From Labrenzia sp. PHM005 (GTDB taxonomy: Bacteria > Pseudomonadota > Alphaproteobacteria > Rhizobiales > Stappiaceae), in assembly GCF_006517275.1 (NCBI RefSeq), contig NZ_CP041191.1:2103001-2167000 (forward strand): a stretch of DNA of 64,000 nt. Reading direction: 5' to 3'. Of this stretch, positions 9,197-18,061 are shown piece by piece. A program made the position numbers and the translations under genes. The notes under the pieces are model-generated. The model was not told the DNA's origin, searched no databases, and saw nothing but the letters and a program-made list of their open reading frames with translations. Each line of letters begins with the position of its first letter. Position 1 is the stretch's first letter.

Positions 9197-9587
9197 CACA
9201 TCTCTCGCTCAATCAATGGCGATCAAAAATCTGGAGAGGGTTGGCTCATGGCTGACCCTCTTTTGTTTCAGATGCTGAACATTTGGCCGGTTGATCAATC
9301 GGGGCAAATAGTACTCACCAGAATGGTTCCTGGCTACGCGTAGAAAGATCATTCTAGGTCAAATTAAACCAATGGTATGTGGCGGCGGCCGGTGCATCTT
9401 GGTTACCCTGCGTCAAGTATGTTAAGTTTAGCGCTTGGCATCATAATTTGACGTAGATCAAAGCCAGTTAAACTTTAATATATTCATAATTTCATATCTA
9501 GTCGCGTGTTGATTTGCGCGGAGTCCGCGAAATCATCTGCGTCAAGTAAATCCCAAAGTGTCCGGACATTGTCAATGGGAGGGCAAT
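9197..9587 (+). promoter_or_regulatory. 391-base gene-free region with an FNR/FixK-like box
   Basis: After the nqr terminator this AT-rich stretch contains no supported gene. At 9448-9461 it holds TTGAC-GTAG-ATCAA, which differs at one position from the FNR/FixK consensus TTGAT-N4-ATCAA. The first six bases could also serve as a -35 element, with AT-rich sequence (TTAAACTTTAATATATT) at the -10 distance. The protease gene starts 127 bases downstream of the box. Control of the protease by an FNR/CRP-family regulator is an inference from this one site. Confidence 0.4.
9235..9267 (+). terminator. Terminator of the nqr operon
   Basis: AGAGGGT (9235-9241) pairs with ACCCTCT (9255-9261). The inner TGGC and GCTG extend the stem with two wobble pairs around a TCATG loop, and TTTTG begins at 9261. 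It lies 38 bases after the nqrF stop. Confidence 0.75.
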
Positions 9588-12500
9588 ATGGCTGATGTTT
9601 TTAGGTTTTTTAATCCCGCAACCGGGTCTCACTATTTTGCGGTGGGGGATACGGCGAGAGCAGAAATCGCCGCTGCAAATCCAACTTGGCTAAATGAAGG
9701 AGTCGCCTTTCAGGCGCTTACGTCACAAATAGCTGGCACAACTCCGGTCATGCGCCTCTATAATGCTGATACTGGCCGGTATTTGTTCACGTCAAACGCT
9801 GCTGAAATAGAGATCGTCCAAACGCAGGGATTTGTCATCCAAGACACAGCAGCCTGGTATGTCAGCGCGACCGAAGGAGGGGCAACTGGGTATGACCTAT
9901 CAGTTGTTCGGATATACGTCCCGGCTTTGAACAGTCATGTGTATTCTTCCAACCAGGCTGAGATTGATATCCTTATTAATCAGCTTAACGGAGTGAATGA
10001 AGGCGCTGCCTATTTCATCAGTTCGACCGGAGTTGATGACGGTGCAAAGACCGATCCGGATTCCGGTATCAATTATGGTGATAGTGACGAAAAAGTCGGC
10101 ACTACAACGATTGAACTGGCGTATGAGCCCACTGAACTCGAAGGGATGACAGCCCAAAGCTCGGATCAGATCAATCTGACCGCGTTTAGATCAGATTCAC
10201 GGTTTGCCGGGATTGATGGAACCGGCCAGACAGTCGTGGTAATCGACACAGGTATCGACCTCGACCATTCTGCTTTCGGTCCTGACACCAACGGAGATGG
10301 CGTCTCAGATAGGATTGTCTATCATCAAGACTTTTCCCAGGATGGCGATGGGACGGTCAATGATGTTGACGGCCACGGGTCGCATGTCGCGTCCATCGTT
10401 GCAAGTTCCGCCTCCGGCTATACGGGGATGGCTCCCAATGCGAACATCATTGCGCTGCAAGGCCTAGGAAACAACGGTGGCGGTAGCTTCGGGGACGTTG
10501 AGAAAGCCCTGCAGTGGGTGGTTCGCAACGCTTCGGCCTATAACATCACTGCGGTGAATATGTCGCTCGGTGCGACGACCAACCGCAACACCGAAGCTGC
10601 AAACCCCTACGGCTTGGATGACGAGTTGGCAGCGCTGACCAACCTCGGTGTGATTACAATTGTGGCGGCCGGGAACGACTATGCTCAGTTCCAAACCGAA
10701 GGTACCTCCAACCTGTCGGCCGATCCGAACTCGATTGCCGTTGGTGCGGTTTGGTCGGGTGATTTCGGGAAAGTCGGTCTGGACAACACAACGGCTGCCG
10801 ACAGGATTACGAACTTCTCCCAGCGCAGCGATGATATTCCATCAGTGATGGCGCCGGGCGCACTTATCACCGGGGCAGCGCCAGGCGGCGGAACGGTTCA
10901 GCTCCAAGGAACCAGTATGGCCGCTCCGCATATTGCCGGTATTGCCGCGCTGGCGCAGCAGCTTGCGAACCAAACGATCGGACGGTCCTTGTCACCGGCC
11001 GAATTTGAAAGCCTCCTGCTGCAAACGGGTGTAACCGTCTTCGACGGCGACGATGAAGATAACAGCCTTGCTGCAACCAACACGAACTATCAACGTGTTG
11101 ATGTTTTAGCTTTGGGTGAAGCCATATTATCGCTCGGAGGCGGGACGACCCCAACACCCAATCCGACCGACACAATCCCGAATGACACCTCAACAACGGC
11201 CGCTGTGACAATTGGCACAGACCTCGGATCCAGCATCGACTTCTCAGGAGACTCGGACTGGATTCGGGCGTCTCTGACAGCGGGGCAAACCTATACAATT
11301 GATATCCTGGGTTCGCCGTCGTCCGCTGGAACGCTCTCCGACCCGACGCTGACACTTCGTGACAGTCTTGGGAATGTCATTACTTATAATGACGATGGTG
11401 GCACCGGGTACGAGTCACGGCTGGAATATACGCCTACGAGCTCAGGGACGTATTATCTGGATGTGGCCGCATACGGGAGCGCGACTGGCTCTTACGTAGT
11501 CAGAACATCTTCTACTGGCGGCAGCACCGACATTGCAGGCGATACATCAACGACTGCGACGATAACAGCTGGCAGCACGGTCACCGGCACGCTTGATTTT
11601 GCGGTGGACCGGGACTGGTACCAAATCCAGCTCACCGCTGGTGGTATCTACCAGATTGATTTGAAAGGGGCGCCATCAGGTGCCGGTACGATTGCCGACC
11701 CATATGTTCGCCTCTACAACTCTTCCGGTCAGCTGGTCGATTACAATGACGACGGTGGTACTGGGCTGGAATCCTTGTTGCAGTACACGCCAAGCACCAC
11801 CGGAACTTACTACATCTCGGCGGGATCTTTCCGGAACACGGATCTTGGGACTTATTCACTGAGTGTCAGCCAAACGGGACAGTCGACACAGGATATTCCT
11901 GGAGATTCATCGACGACTTCGGTCATCACAGGGACGACAAGCGTCAATACCAGCACGCTTGAATCTGCCGGTGACACCGATTGGTTCCGGCTTGATGTAA
12001 CGGCCGGTAGCTCTTACCAGATTGATCTGGAAGGAACTGGATCAAGTGCGTTGTCCGATCCATTGGTTCGTGTGGTGACAGCCGCAGGTACAGAACTGGC
12101 CCGGAACGATGACGGCGGGACTGGCTTGAACTCGCAACTCATCTATTCGCCAACCACGACCGGCACGGTCTATATCTCAGCTGAAGCCTACGGAAACTAT
12201 TACAGCGGAGATTATCAGCTGACCGTGGTGCAAACGTCCGTTGGCGGTGCAGATATCCCTGATGATACCTCGACGACCCAAACGGTCACGCTCAACTCCG
12301 CTATGCAAAGCGACTTGGGCTTTGTAGGAGATGAAGACTGGTTTGCCTGGGATATCGTCGCCGGAACATCCTATCAAGTCTCGCTTGCTGGTGTTGGATC
12401 CAATGAACTGTCGGATCCTCTTCTCCGGATCTATGATTCCACCGGCACAAGCGTGTTGTTGTCGAACGATGACGGCGGCACCGGTCTTGACTCGCTGCTA

Positions 12501-12692
12501 AATGTTACTGCGACAAGCTCAGGACGGGTTTACATAGAAGCCGATTCCTACGGCGGCTTTTATACCGGCGACTATCAGTTGCTGGTGACGGTCACCGGAA
12601 CAAGCGCTCTGTCCGGGGCACGTCTCGCAGATGATGCCGGAGTGCAAGTACTTGCCGCAACTGAGGTTCTAGATCCGTTTGCGGGGATGTAG
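9588..12692 (+). CDS. Secreted subtilisin-like serine protease with DUF5648-like and PPC repeats
   Basis: A 1034-residue multidomain S8 peptidase. Residues 1-150 hold three imperfect DUF5648-like repeats (RFFNPATGSHYF, RLYNADTGRYLF, RIYVPALNSHVY). The catalytic domain follows with Asp220 (VVVIDTGID), His263 (DGHGSHVAS), the oxyanion-hole Asn in AAGND, and Ser443 (GTSMAAPHIAG). Four PPC-type beta domains (about 528-640, 648-762, 766-882, 888-1004) each contain a near-identical NDDGGTG calcium-type loop. There is no Sec signal peptide. The chain ends LDPFAGM, which would suit type I secretion, although no RTX nonapeptides are present. ATG 9588 is chosen for GGGAGGG just upstream, rather than GTG 9558. 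Confidence 0.88.
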   Translation: MADVFRFFNPATGSHYFAVGDTARAEIAAANPTWLNEGVAFQALTSQIAGTTPVMRLYNADTGRYLFTSNAAEIEIVQTQGFVIQDTAAWYVSATEGGATGYDLSVVRIYVPALNSHVYSSNQAEIDILINQLNGVNEGAAYFISSTGVDDGAKTDPDSGINYGDSDEKVGTTTIELAYEPTELEGMTAQSSDQINLTAFRSDSRFAGIDGTGQTVVVIDTGIDLDHSAFGPDTNGDGVSDRIVYHQDFSQDGDGTVNDVDGHGSHVASIVASSASGYTGMAPNANIIALQGLGNNGGGSFGDVEKALQWVVRNASAYNITAVNMSLGATTNRNTEAANPYGLDDELAALTNLGVITIVAAGNDYAQFQTEGTSNLSADPNSIAVGAVWSGDFGKVGLDNTTAADRITNFSQRSDDIPSVMAPGALITGAAPGGGTVQLQGTSMAAPHIAGIAALAQQLANQTIGRSLSPAEFESLLLQTGVTVFDGDDEDNSLAATNTNYQRVDVLALGEAILSLGGGTTPTPNPTDTIPNDTSTTAAVTIGTDLGSSIDFSGDSDWIRASLTAGQTYTIDILGSPSSAGTLSDPTLTLRDSLGNVITYNDDGGTGYESRLEYTPTSSGTYYLDVAAYGSATGSYVVRTSSTGGSTDIAGDTSTTATITAGSTVTGTLDFAVDRDWYQIQLTAGGIYQIDLKGAPSGAGTIADPYVRLYNSSGQLVDYNDDGGTGLESLLQYTPSTTGTYYISAGSFRNTDLGTYSLSVSQTGQSTQDIPGDSSTTSVITGTTSVNTSTLESAGDTDWFRLDVTAGSSYQIDLEGTGSSALSDPLVRVVTAAGTELARNDDGGTGLNSQLIYSPTTTGTVYISAEAYGNYYSGDYQLTVVQTSVGGADIPDDTSTTQTVTLNSAMQSDLGFVGDEDWFAWDIVAGTSYQVSLAGVGSNELSDPLLRIYDSTGTSVLLSNDDGGTGLDSLLNVTATSSGRVYIEADSYGGFYTGDYQLLVTVTGTSALSGARLADDAGVQVLAATEVLDPFAGM
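11170..12600 (+). repeat. Four tandem PPC-domain coding repeats
   Basis: Within the protease gene a unit of about 360 bases recurs four times. The best marker is the GATGACGGTGGYACYGG-type sequence coding NDDGGTG, near 11391, 11749, 12106 and 12469. Each unit also has a DTSTT opening and a D(W)(I/Y/F) core. The copies have diverged in sequence, so this is an old domain duplication rather than a recent slippage array. Confidence 0.75.
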
Positions 12693-12728
12693 AGTGAATC
12701 TGAGCTGCAGACCGGAGCTGATGTTGGT

Positions 12729-12755
12729 GGAAGGGGCAACAATTTGCCCCTTTTT
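12729..12755 (+). terminator. Terminator after the protease gene
   Basis: AAGGGGCAA (12731-12739) pairs perfectly with TTGCCCCTT (12744-12752) around a CAAT loop and runs into a TTTTT tract. It lies 39 bases after the protease stop codon. Confidence 0.85.
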
Positions 12756-12827
12756 CCATCTGCGTCAGCAACTTTGCGTTTCTTGATGGCATGCAGGCTG
12801 TTCAGCACGACAAGAAGGGCCGATTTT

Positions 12828-13310
12828 ATGATCCGGATGCCGTGTTTCGTTGGATGTTTGTTTTGGGCTATTGGTAGCGCCGGGATTGCGTTTGGAATGG
12901 ATTACTCAAAAATGGGATTAAGCCGCGGTGAGATTACAAACATCGCAGGCCAAGTGAACAAAATGATGCCAGAAAGGGTGATCGATTCACAGCAAGTGAA
13001 CATGAAAAACAACAAGTATTCTGTTCGTTTTTCAGGCGGGAAGCTAAATTATCGTTTCTCGGTATTGGTGCCCAACCATTGTTACAAAAATGGCCGGGTG
13101 AGCCATTTTGAAAAGAAATCGGACAAGGGGAGAAGTTCAAGTATCATTTTCAACGTTGAAATTCTTCATCAACCTGGTCTCTGTGCTCAATCAGTTAAAA
13201 CACTCAAATATTCTGGTTCTATCGCCATTGGAAATACCAGGCCGGACCATGTTTATGTTCGGCTTTTAAACCGTCTTTCCGGCACTGAAACCGTCGAGCA
13301 GGTGTTCTAA
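12828..13310 (+). CDS. Small exported protein of unknown function
   Basis: A 160-residue product whose ATG at 12828 has AGAAGGG eight bases upstream. The frame is open from further upstream, but that part crosses the protease terminator. The N terminus, MIRMPCFVGCLFWAIGSAGIAFG, is a likely signal peptide. The mature part is small, basic and predicted to be largely beta, with two cysteines (in NHCYKNG and GLCAQS) that could form a disulfide. I do not recognise a family. It does not appear co-transcribed with the protease because the terminator separates them. Confidence 0.55.
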   Translation: MIRMPCFVGCLFWAIGSAGIAFGMDYSKMGLSRGEITNIAGQVNKMMPERVIDSQQVNMKNNKYSVRFSGGKLNYRFSVLVPNHCYKNGRVSHFEKKSDKGRSSSIIFNVEILHQPGLCAQSVKTLKYSGSIAIGNTRPDHVYVRLLNRLSGTETVEQVF

Positions 13311-13386
13311 GCCGCGGCGCTGATTAAAAGTTGGGGCGGCTCTGGAAGGATATTGGAGCAAAAAAAGCTTGAAACGCCTAGGACGC

Positions 13387-13413
13387 CTGGTGTCAACTGA
13401 TCAGACCAGTTGA
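13387..13413. promoter_or_regulatory. Inverted repeat overlapping the tauR start
   Basis: TCAACTG (13393-13399) and CAGTTGA (13407-13413) form a perfect 7-bp inverted repeat with a 7-bp spacer. A second symmetrical pair, CTGGT (13387) and ACCAG (13405), overlaps it. The right arm covers the proposed tauR ATG, a position suited to autorepression. The CTGG half-site also occurs upstream of xsc and tpa. The operator role is inferred. Confidence 0.4.
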
Positions 13414-14891
13414 TGTCTATGATAGGTCCAGAAGTGGCGATCAAACCAGAGCAATTCCACTTAGATCCGAAATTCGAAGGTACCCTTCAGCAACAAATCC
13501 AGCATCTTGTCAGCCAGGGGGTTTTGTCTGGCCGGTTCTTGCCAAATGAACGGATGCCGTCTAGCCGGAAGTTGGCCAGTTGGCTGGGCGTGAGCCGAAT
13601 TACGGTAACACTGGCTTATGCGGAATTGGTCGCAAATGATTACCTGACCTCTCGGGGGCGCTCTGGATATTTCGTGTCCGATAGCGCCCCGCCGCCGCCC
13701 ATGATCAATGTAGCGGACAAGGAGCAGCAAGAGGCAGTCAGTTGGCAGGGAATGATCACCACCCGCTTCTCCTACCGCTCGAGCCTGGTGCGCCCCTCGG
13801 ACTGGCGTGAGTATCCGTTTCCCTTCATATATGGACAGCCGGATGCGCGCCTGTTTGATCACGACAATTGGCGGCGTTGTGCGCTTGAAGCGTTAGGGCG
13901 GAAAAATTTCGAAAGCATGACGGCTGATCCATATGAACAGGATGATCCCAAGCTGATCGAATATATTGTCCGCAATATTCTTCCTCGGCGGGGGATCTCC
14001 GCACAGCAGGATGAAATCCTGATTACGATGGGAGCTCAAAACGCGCTTTGGCTGTGCGCGCAGGTGTTGCTGAACAATGGCCGAGTCGCTGCGATCGAGA
14101 ACCCGTGTTATCCTGGACTACGCGATATTCTGGATCAAACCAGCTGCCAAATCGATCAGGTGAATGTCGACGAGAATGGCCTGCCGCCAGATAATATTCC
14201 GAAAGATACGCAGGTGGTGTTCACCACGGCGAGCCATCAGTGTCCGACCAACACCACGATGCCTTTGGACCGCCGCCGCGCCTTGCTTTCCCGTTCAGTC
14301 GAAGACGGCTTTGTGATCGTGGAAGACGACTACGAGTTCGAAATGGCTTTTCAAAAAGCGCCAACGCCAGCGCTGAAGTCTCTCGATCGGGCCGGGACCG
14401 TTGTTTATGTCGGGTCATTTTCCAAATCATTGTTTCCAGGATTGCGGCTGGGGTACATCGTTGCCGCGAAACCACTGATCCGTGAAGCACGGGCGCTAAG
14501 GGCGCTGGTGCTACGGCACCCACCCGGTCATATCCAGCGGACAACAGCTTACTTTCTGTCGCTCGGCTACCATGATGCGATGGTCAACCGGATGGGGCAG
14601 GCCTATCGCCGCAGACGGTCCGTCATGGATAAAGCTATCCGGGATTACGGTCTTCAAATCGCCAGCGGCGGCAATCATGGTGGATCGAGTTTTTGGATGC
14701 GGGCGCCAGAGCGGGTCAACACCAGCGAACTGGCCATAACACTTCGCCGAAGCGGCGTCGTGATCGATCAAGGCCGAGCCTTTTTTGACCGCTCTGATGA
14801 CAATCATTGCTATTATCGGTTGGCATACTCCTCGATTCCTTCAGCACGGATCCCCGAAGGAATTGGCCGGATTGCAGAGGCTATGAGGTAA
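13413..14891 (+). CDS. tauR: MocR-type taurine regulator TauR
   Basis: A 492-residue MocR/GntR regulator: a winged helix at about residues 20-85 (QQQIQHLVSQGVLSG, LASWLGVSRITVTLAYAELVANDYL) joined to an aminotransferase-fold domain. The PLP lysine is Lys338 in GSFSKSLFPGLRLGY, so PLP binding is expected. In Rhodobacter and relatives TauR activates taurine dissimilation genes. The neighbouring xsc on the same strand supports this identity over other MocR members. ATG 13413 lacks a clear ribosome site. ATG 13419 or TTG 13410 are alternatives, and a leaderless start is possible. Confidence 0.85.
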   Translation: MSMIGPEVAIKPEQFHLDPKFEGTLQQQIQHLVSQGVLSGRFLPNERMPSSRKLASWLGVSRITVTLAYAELVANDYLTSRGRSGYFVSDSAPPPPMINVADKEQQEAVSWQGMITTRFSYRSSLVRPSDWREYPFPFIYGQPDARLFDHDNWRRCALEALGRKNFESMTADPYEQDDPKLIEYIVRNILPRRGISAQQDEILITMGAQNALWLCAQVLLNNGRVAAIENPCYPGLRDILDQTSCQIDQVNVDENGLPPDNIPKDTQVVFTTASHQCPTNTTMPLDRRRALLSRSVEDGFVIVEDDYEFEMAFQKAPTPALKSLDRAGTVVYVGSFSKSLFPGLRLGYIVAAKPLIREARALRALVLRHPPGHIQRTTAYFLSLGYHDAMVNRMGQAYRRRRSVMDKAIRDYGLQIASGGNHGGSSFWMRAPERVNTSELAITLRRSGVVIDQGRAFFDRSDDNHCYYRLAYSSIPSARIPEGIGRIAEAMR

Positions 14892-14912
14892 GCTTCGCAT
14901 CAGGCGCCTAAA

Positions 14913-14957
14913 CTGGCTATACCAAGCCCCTGAAACTGGCCCTAAGACCGGCGCTCG
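14913..14957 (+). promoter_or_regulatory. Candidate TauR boxes upstream of xsc
   Basis: Direct repeats CTGGCTATAC (14913-14922) and CTGGCCCTAA (14936-14945) are 23 bases apart, about two helical turns. A weaker CCGGCGCTCG starts at 14948, another 12 bases on. The second box is nearly identical to CTGGCCCTAT upstream of tpa. The repeats lie in the 137-base gap between tauR and xsc, about 85-115 bases before the xsc ATG. From memory, CTGGACTTAA-like repeats were described for TauR in Rhodobacter capsulatus. Binding here is inferred. Confidence 0.45.
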
Positions 14958-15028
14958 AAGCGCGGCATGAAATCACTTCAAGTTCATATCAGCCAGCCGT
15001 TGGGTCAAGGCGAGGGAGTGCGTTTCAA

Positions 15029-16798
15029 ATGAAAATGACAACAGAGGAAGCTTTCGTAAAGGTCTTGCAAAGACACGGGATTGAGCATGCCTTCGGGATC
15101 ATTGGATCCGCCTTTATGCCAATTTCTGACCTGTTTCCGAAAGCGGGCATCACCTTCTGGGATTGTGCTCATGAAGGCTCGGGCGGAATGATGGCTGACG
15201 GTTACACCCGTGCAACCGGCAAACTCAGCATGATGATTGCCCAAAACGGCCCAGGCATTACGAACTTCGTCACCGCTGTTAAAACCGCCTACTGGAATCA
15301 TACGCCATTGCTTCTGGTCACACCGCAAGCTGCCAACAAAACTTTGGGGCAGGGAGGTTTCCAGGAAGTGGAGCAAATGGCCTTGTTCAAAGACATGGTC
15401 GCCTACCAGGAAGAAGTGCGGGATCCATCGCGTGTCGCGGAAGTTCTTAACCGGGTTATCCTTCAAGCCAAACGTGCCAGTGCGCCGGCACAGATCAACA
15501 TGCCGCGTGATTTCTGGACGCAAGTGATCGATATCGATCTGCCGGCCATCGTTGATTTTGAGCGCCCCTCCGGAGGAGATGCGGCTATCCAGGAAGCGGC
15601 AGATCTTTTGAGCAGTGCCAAGAATCCGGTGATCCTCAATGGGGCCGGTGTGGTTCTGGCGGATGCTATTGAAGACAGCATTGCGCTCGCCGAACGGCTC
15701 GATGCGCCGGTCTGCTGCGGTTATCAGCACAATGATGCGTTTCCGGGATCGCACCGGTTGTTTGCAGGGCCTCTCGGTTACAATGGATCCAAAGCGGGGA
15801 TGGAGCTGATTGCCAAAGCGGATGTGGTTTTGGCGCTTGGCACACGGCTCAATCCATTCTCAACATTGCCGGGATACGGCATGGATTACTGGCCGAAAGA
15901 CGCGAAGATTATCCAGATCGACATCAACCCGGACCGGATCGGCCTGACCAAACCCGTGAGCGTCGGAATTGTCGGTGATGCCAAGAAAGTTGCGCAATCC
16001 TTGCTCGCAAAGCTTGCTCCAGATGCTGGGAACAGCGGCCGCGAGGAGCGGAAGCACGAGATTGGACAGACAAAATCACGCTGGGCCCAGCAATTGTCGT
16101 CCATGGATCATGAGGACGATGATCCAGGGACTTCTTGGAATGAGCGTGCACGGGCTGCGAAGCCGGACTGGCTCAGCCCGCGCAAAGCTTGGCGGGCGAT
16201 CCAGGCAGCTCTTCCGCGCGAAGCGATCATCAGCTCCGATATTGGCAACAACTGCGCGATCGGCAATGCCTATCCGAGCTTTGAAGCCGGGCGGAAATAT
16301 CTTGCACCGGGTCTTTTTGGGCCGTGCGGTTACGGTCTTCCTGCGATTGTAGGCGCCAAGATCGGTTGTCCGGACACCCCGGTTGTTGGGTTTGCCGGGG
16401 ATGGCGCATTTGGGATCGCGGTTACCGAGCTCACCGCCATCGGCCGTAGCGAATGGCCGGCGATCACAATGGTAGTTTTCCGAAATTATCAATGGGGTGC
16501 TGAAAAACGGAACTCGACGCTCTGGTACGACGACAATTTCGTCGGGACGGAACTTGATGACAATGTCAGCTACGCGGCGATTGCAAAAGCGTGCGGTCTT
16601 CAGGGGGAAGTCGCCCGAACCATGGACGAGTTGACCGAAAAGCTTGATGCCGCGGTCAAAGATCAGATGGAAAACGGCAAAACCACCCTTGTCGAAGTTC
16701 TGATCAACCAGGAACTTGGTGAGCCCTTCCGCCGCGATGCTATGAAGAAACCGGTCGTGGTCGCCGGGATTGACCCGGCTGATATGTGCGCGCAGTAA
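15029..16798 (+). CDS. xsc: Sulfoacetaldehyde acetyltransferase Xsc
   Basis: A 589-residue ThDP-dependent enzyme that splits sulfoacetaldehyde with phosphate into sulfite and acetyl phosphate, the desulfonating step of taurine breakdown. The N-terminal part holds the ThDP-activating Glu in HEGSGGMMADGYTRATGK. The C-terminal domain has the ThDP/Mg motif from GDGAFG to the Asn in VVFRNYQWGAEKRN. The length and the segment GGFQEVEQMALFKDMVAYQEE are characteristic of Xsc rather than acetolactate synthase. GAGGGAG precedes the ATG. The gene follows tauR and precedes ackA by 21 bases. Confidence 0.95.
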   Translation: MKMTTEEAFVKVLQRHGIEHAFGIIGSAFMPISDLFPKAGITFWDCAHEGSGGMMADGYTRATGKLSMMIAQNGPGITNFVTAVKTAYWNHTPLLLVTPQAANKTLGQGGFQEVEQMALFKDMVAYQEEVRDPSRVAEVLNRVILQAKRASAPAQINMPRDFWTQVIDIDLPAIVDFERPSGGDAAIQEAADLLSSAKNPVILNGAGVVLADAIEDSIALAERLDAPVCCGYQHNDAFPGSHRLFAGPLGYNGSKAGMELIAKADVVLALGTRLNPFSTLPGYGMDYWPKDAKIIQIDINPDRIGLTKPVSVGIVGDAKKVAQSLLAKLAPDAGNSGREERKHEIGQTKSRWAQQLSSMDHEDDDPGTSWNERARAAKPDWLSPRKAWRAIQAALPREAIISSDIGNNCAIGNAYPSFEAGRKYLAPGLFGPCGYGLPAIVGAKIGCPDTPVVGFAGDGAFGIAVTELTAIGRSEWPAITMVVFRNYQWGAEKRNSTLWYDDNFVGTELDDNVSYAAIAKACGLQGEVARTMDELTEKLDAAVKDQMENGKTTLVEVLINQELGEPFRRDAMKKPVVVAGIDPADMCAQ

Positions 16799-16819
16799 AT
16801 ATACTAAGGTGATTGCTTG

Positions 16820-17977
16820 ATGGGCGGCATATTGGTTCTCAATTCCGGGTCGTCGTCCGTCAAGTTCGCTGTTTTTGACGGACACCTCGAACAAATTCTG
16901 TCCGGCAGTGCTACCGAGATCGGTGGCGCTTCGGTTCTGAAGATTACTTCCAAAGGTAAGAGCAGCGAGGAAACGTCAGCTTCTTTGCCGAACCACTCTG
17001 CTGCGCTTAGCGCAATTCTGGAGGTGGTTCACAAAACGGGCATCGATGTCACGGATCTGGCGGGAGTAGGTCATCGCGTTGTGCATGGGGGGGCGTCACT
17101 CCAAGCCTCCATCGGCGTGGATGCGGCGGTTATCAAGGAAATCCAGCGCTGCAGTGATCTAGCTCCCTTGCACAATCCTCACAATCTGGCAGCGATTGAG
17201 GCGCTTAGTGACTTGGCGCCAGATTTGTTGCAGGTCGCGTGTTTCGATACTGCTTTCCATGCCACCAATCCGGAAGTGGCCCAGCGTTACGCACTACCGG
17301 ACAGTCCGGAGATGAAAAACTTCCGGCGGTACGGGTTTCACGGCATTTCCTATCAAGGGCTAGTGAACACATTGGCCGATCGCGCTCCAGACGGTGTGCC
17401 GGATCGGCTGCTTGCGCTCCACCTGGGCAACGGTGCCAGTCTTTGCGCCATTAAATCTGGCCAATCGGTCGCAACGACCATGGGCTACTCGCCGCTAGAA
17501 GGCCTTACCATGGGGACACGGTGCGGCGGCATCGACGGCAATTTGGTCTTGCGTTTGGCCGAGCAATTCGGGGTCGACGAGACATCTCAGATTTTGAACC
17601 GGAAAAGCGGACTTCTTGGTCTCGGTGGTATTTCGGACATGAGGGCCTTGCATGCATCCGGAACTGATGCTGCACAGTTCGCCATCGATCACTTTTGTTA
17701 TTGGGCGGTCCGTCATGCGGGATCGATGATTGCCGCGATGGGTGGTCTGGATGGAATCGCGTTTGCCGGGGGGATCGGTGAGAATGATGCGCTGGTCCGG
17801 CATAAAATTCTTTCAGGGTTGACTTGGCTCGATACCGGTTTTGACACGAAAGCCAATGAAAACAATGCGTTTCGGATCGATGCCGTCGGTTCTTCAATCC
17901 CGATTTGGATCGTTGAAGCCGAAGAAGAAAAAACAATAGCGGCGGAAACGCAAAGGCTGCTGAAGCAGTACGACTAG
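16820..17977 (+). CDS. ackA: Acetate kinase
   Basis: A 385-residue ASKHA-fold kinase interconverting acetyl phosphate plus ADP with acetate plus ATP. Signatures are LNSGSSSVKFAVF (phosphate-binding N terminus), GHRVVHGG, FDTAFH, HLGNGASLCAI, MGYSPLEGLTMGTRCGGID and FAGGIGEND. ATG 16820 is preferred over TTG 16817 because AAGGTGA is seven bases upstream. Lying directly behind xsc, it probably consumes the acetyl phosphate made by Xsc and conserves its energy as ATP. No phosphotransacetylase gene accompanies it in this window, so acetate is likely released or re-activated elsewhere. Confidence 0.95.
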   Translation: MGGILVLNSGSSSVKFAVFDGHLEQILSGSATEIGGASVLKITSKGKSSEETSASLPNHSAALSAILEVVHKTGIDVTDLAGVGHRVVHGGASLQASIGVDAAVIKEIQRCSDLAPLHNPHNLAAIEALSDLAPDLLQVACFDTAFHATNPEVAQRYALPDSPEMKNFRRYGFHGISYQGLVNTLADRAPDGVPDRLLALHLGNGASLCAIKSGQSVATTMGYSPLEGLTMGTRCGGIDGNLVLRLAEQFGVDETSQILNRKSGLLGLGGISDMRALHASGTDAAQFAIDHFCYWAVRHAGSMIAAMGGLDGIAFAGGIGENDALVRHKILSGLTWLDTGFDTKANENNAFRIDAVGSSIPIWIVEAEEEKTIAAETQRLLKQYD

Positions 17978-18005
17978 GCTGAATTCCGGTTGCTCTCATC
18001 AGAAA

Positions 18006-18030
18006 TGTCGTTTTTCGACAACAGATGTCG
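18006..18030. promoter_or_regulatory. TGTCG repeat cluster upstream of the XRE-cupin gene
   Basis: TGTCG (18006-18010), CGACA (18016-18020) and TGTCG (18026-18030) are regularly spaced by five bases. The first two form an inverted repeat around TTTTT. The element lies 28 bases after ackA and could be a weak ackA terminator stem or an operator. Its function is undecided. Confidence 0.3.
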
Positions 18031-18061
18031 TGAAAATTTCTTTTCTTTTTTCATTTTTTGT

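Noticed and set aside
11170..12600. Regular repeats in the protease gene as a possible CRISPR-like or satellite array
   Set aside because: The period is about 360 bases, in frame, and the copies differ by synonymous and conservative changes: protein domain duplication.
16076..16894. 272-codon minus-strand open frame over the end of xsc
   Set aside because: Shadow of xsc and the ackA start; the product shows no conserved motif.
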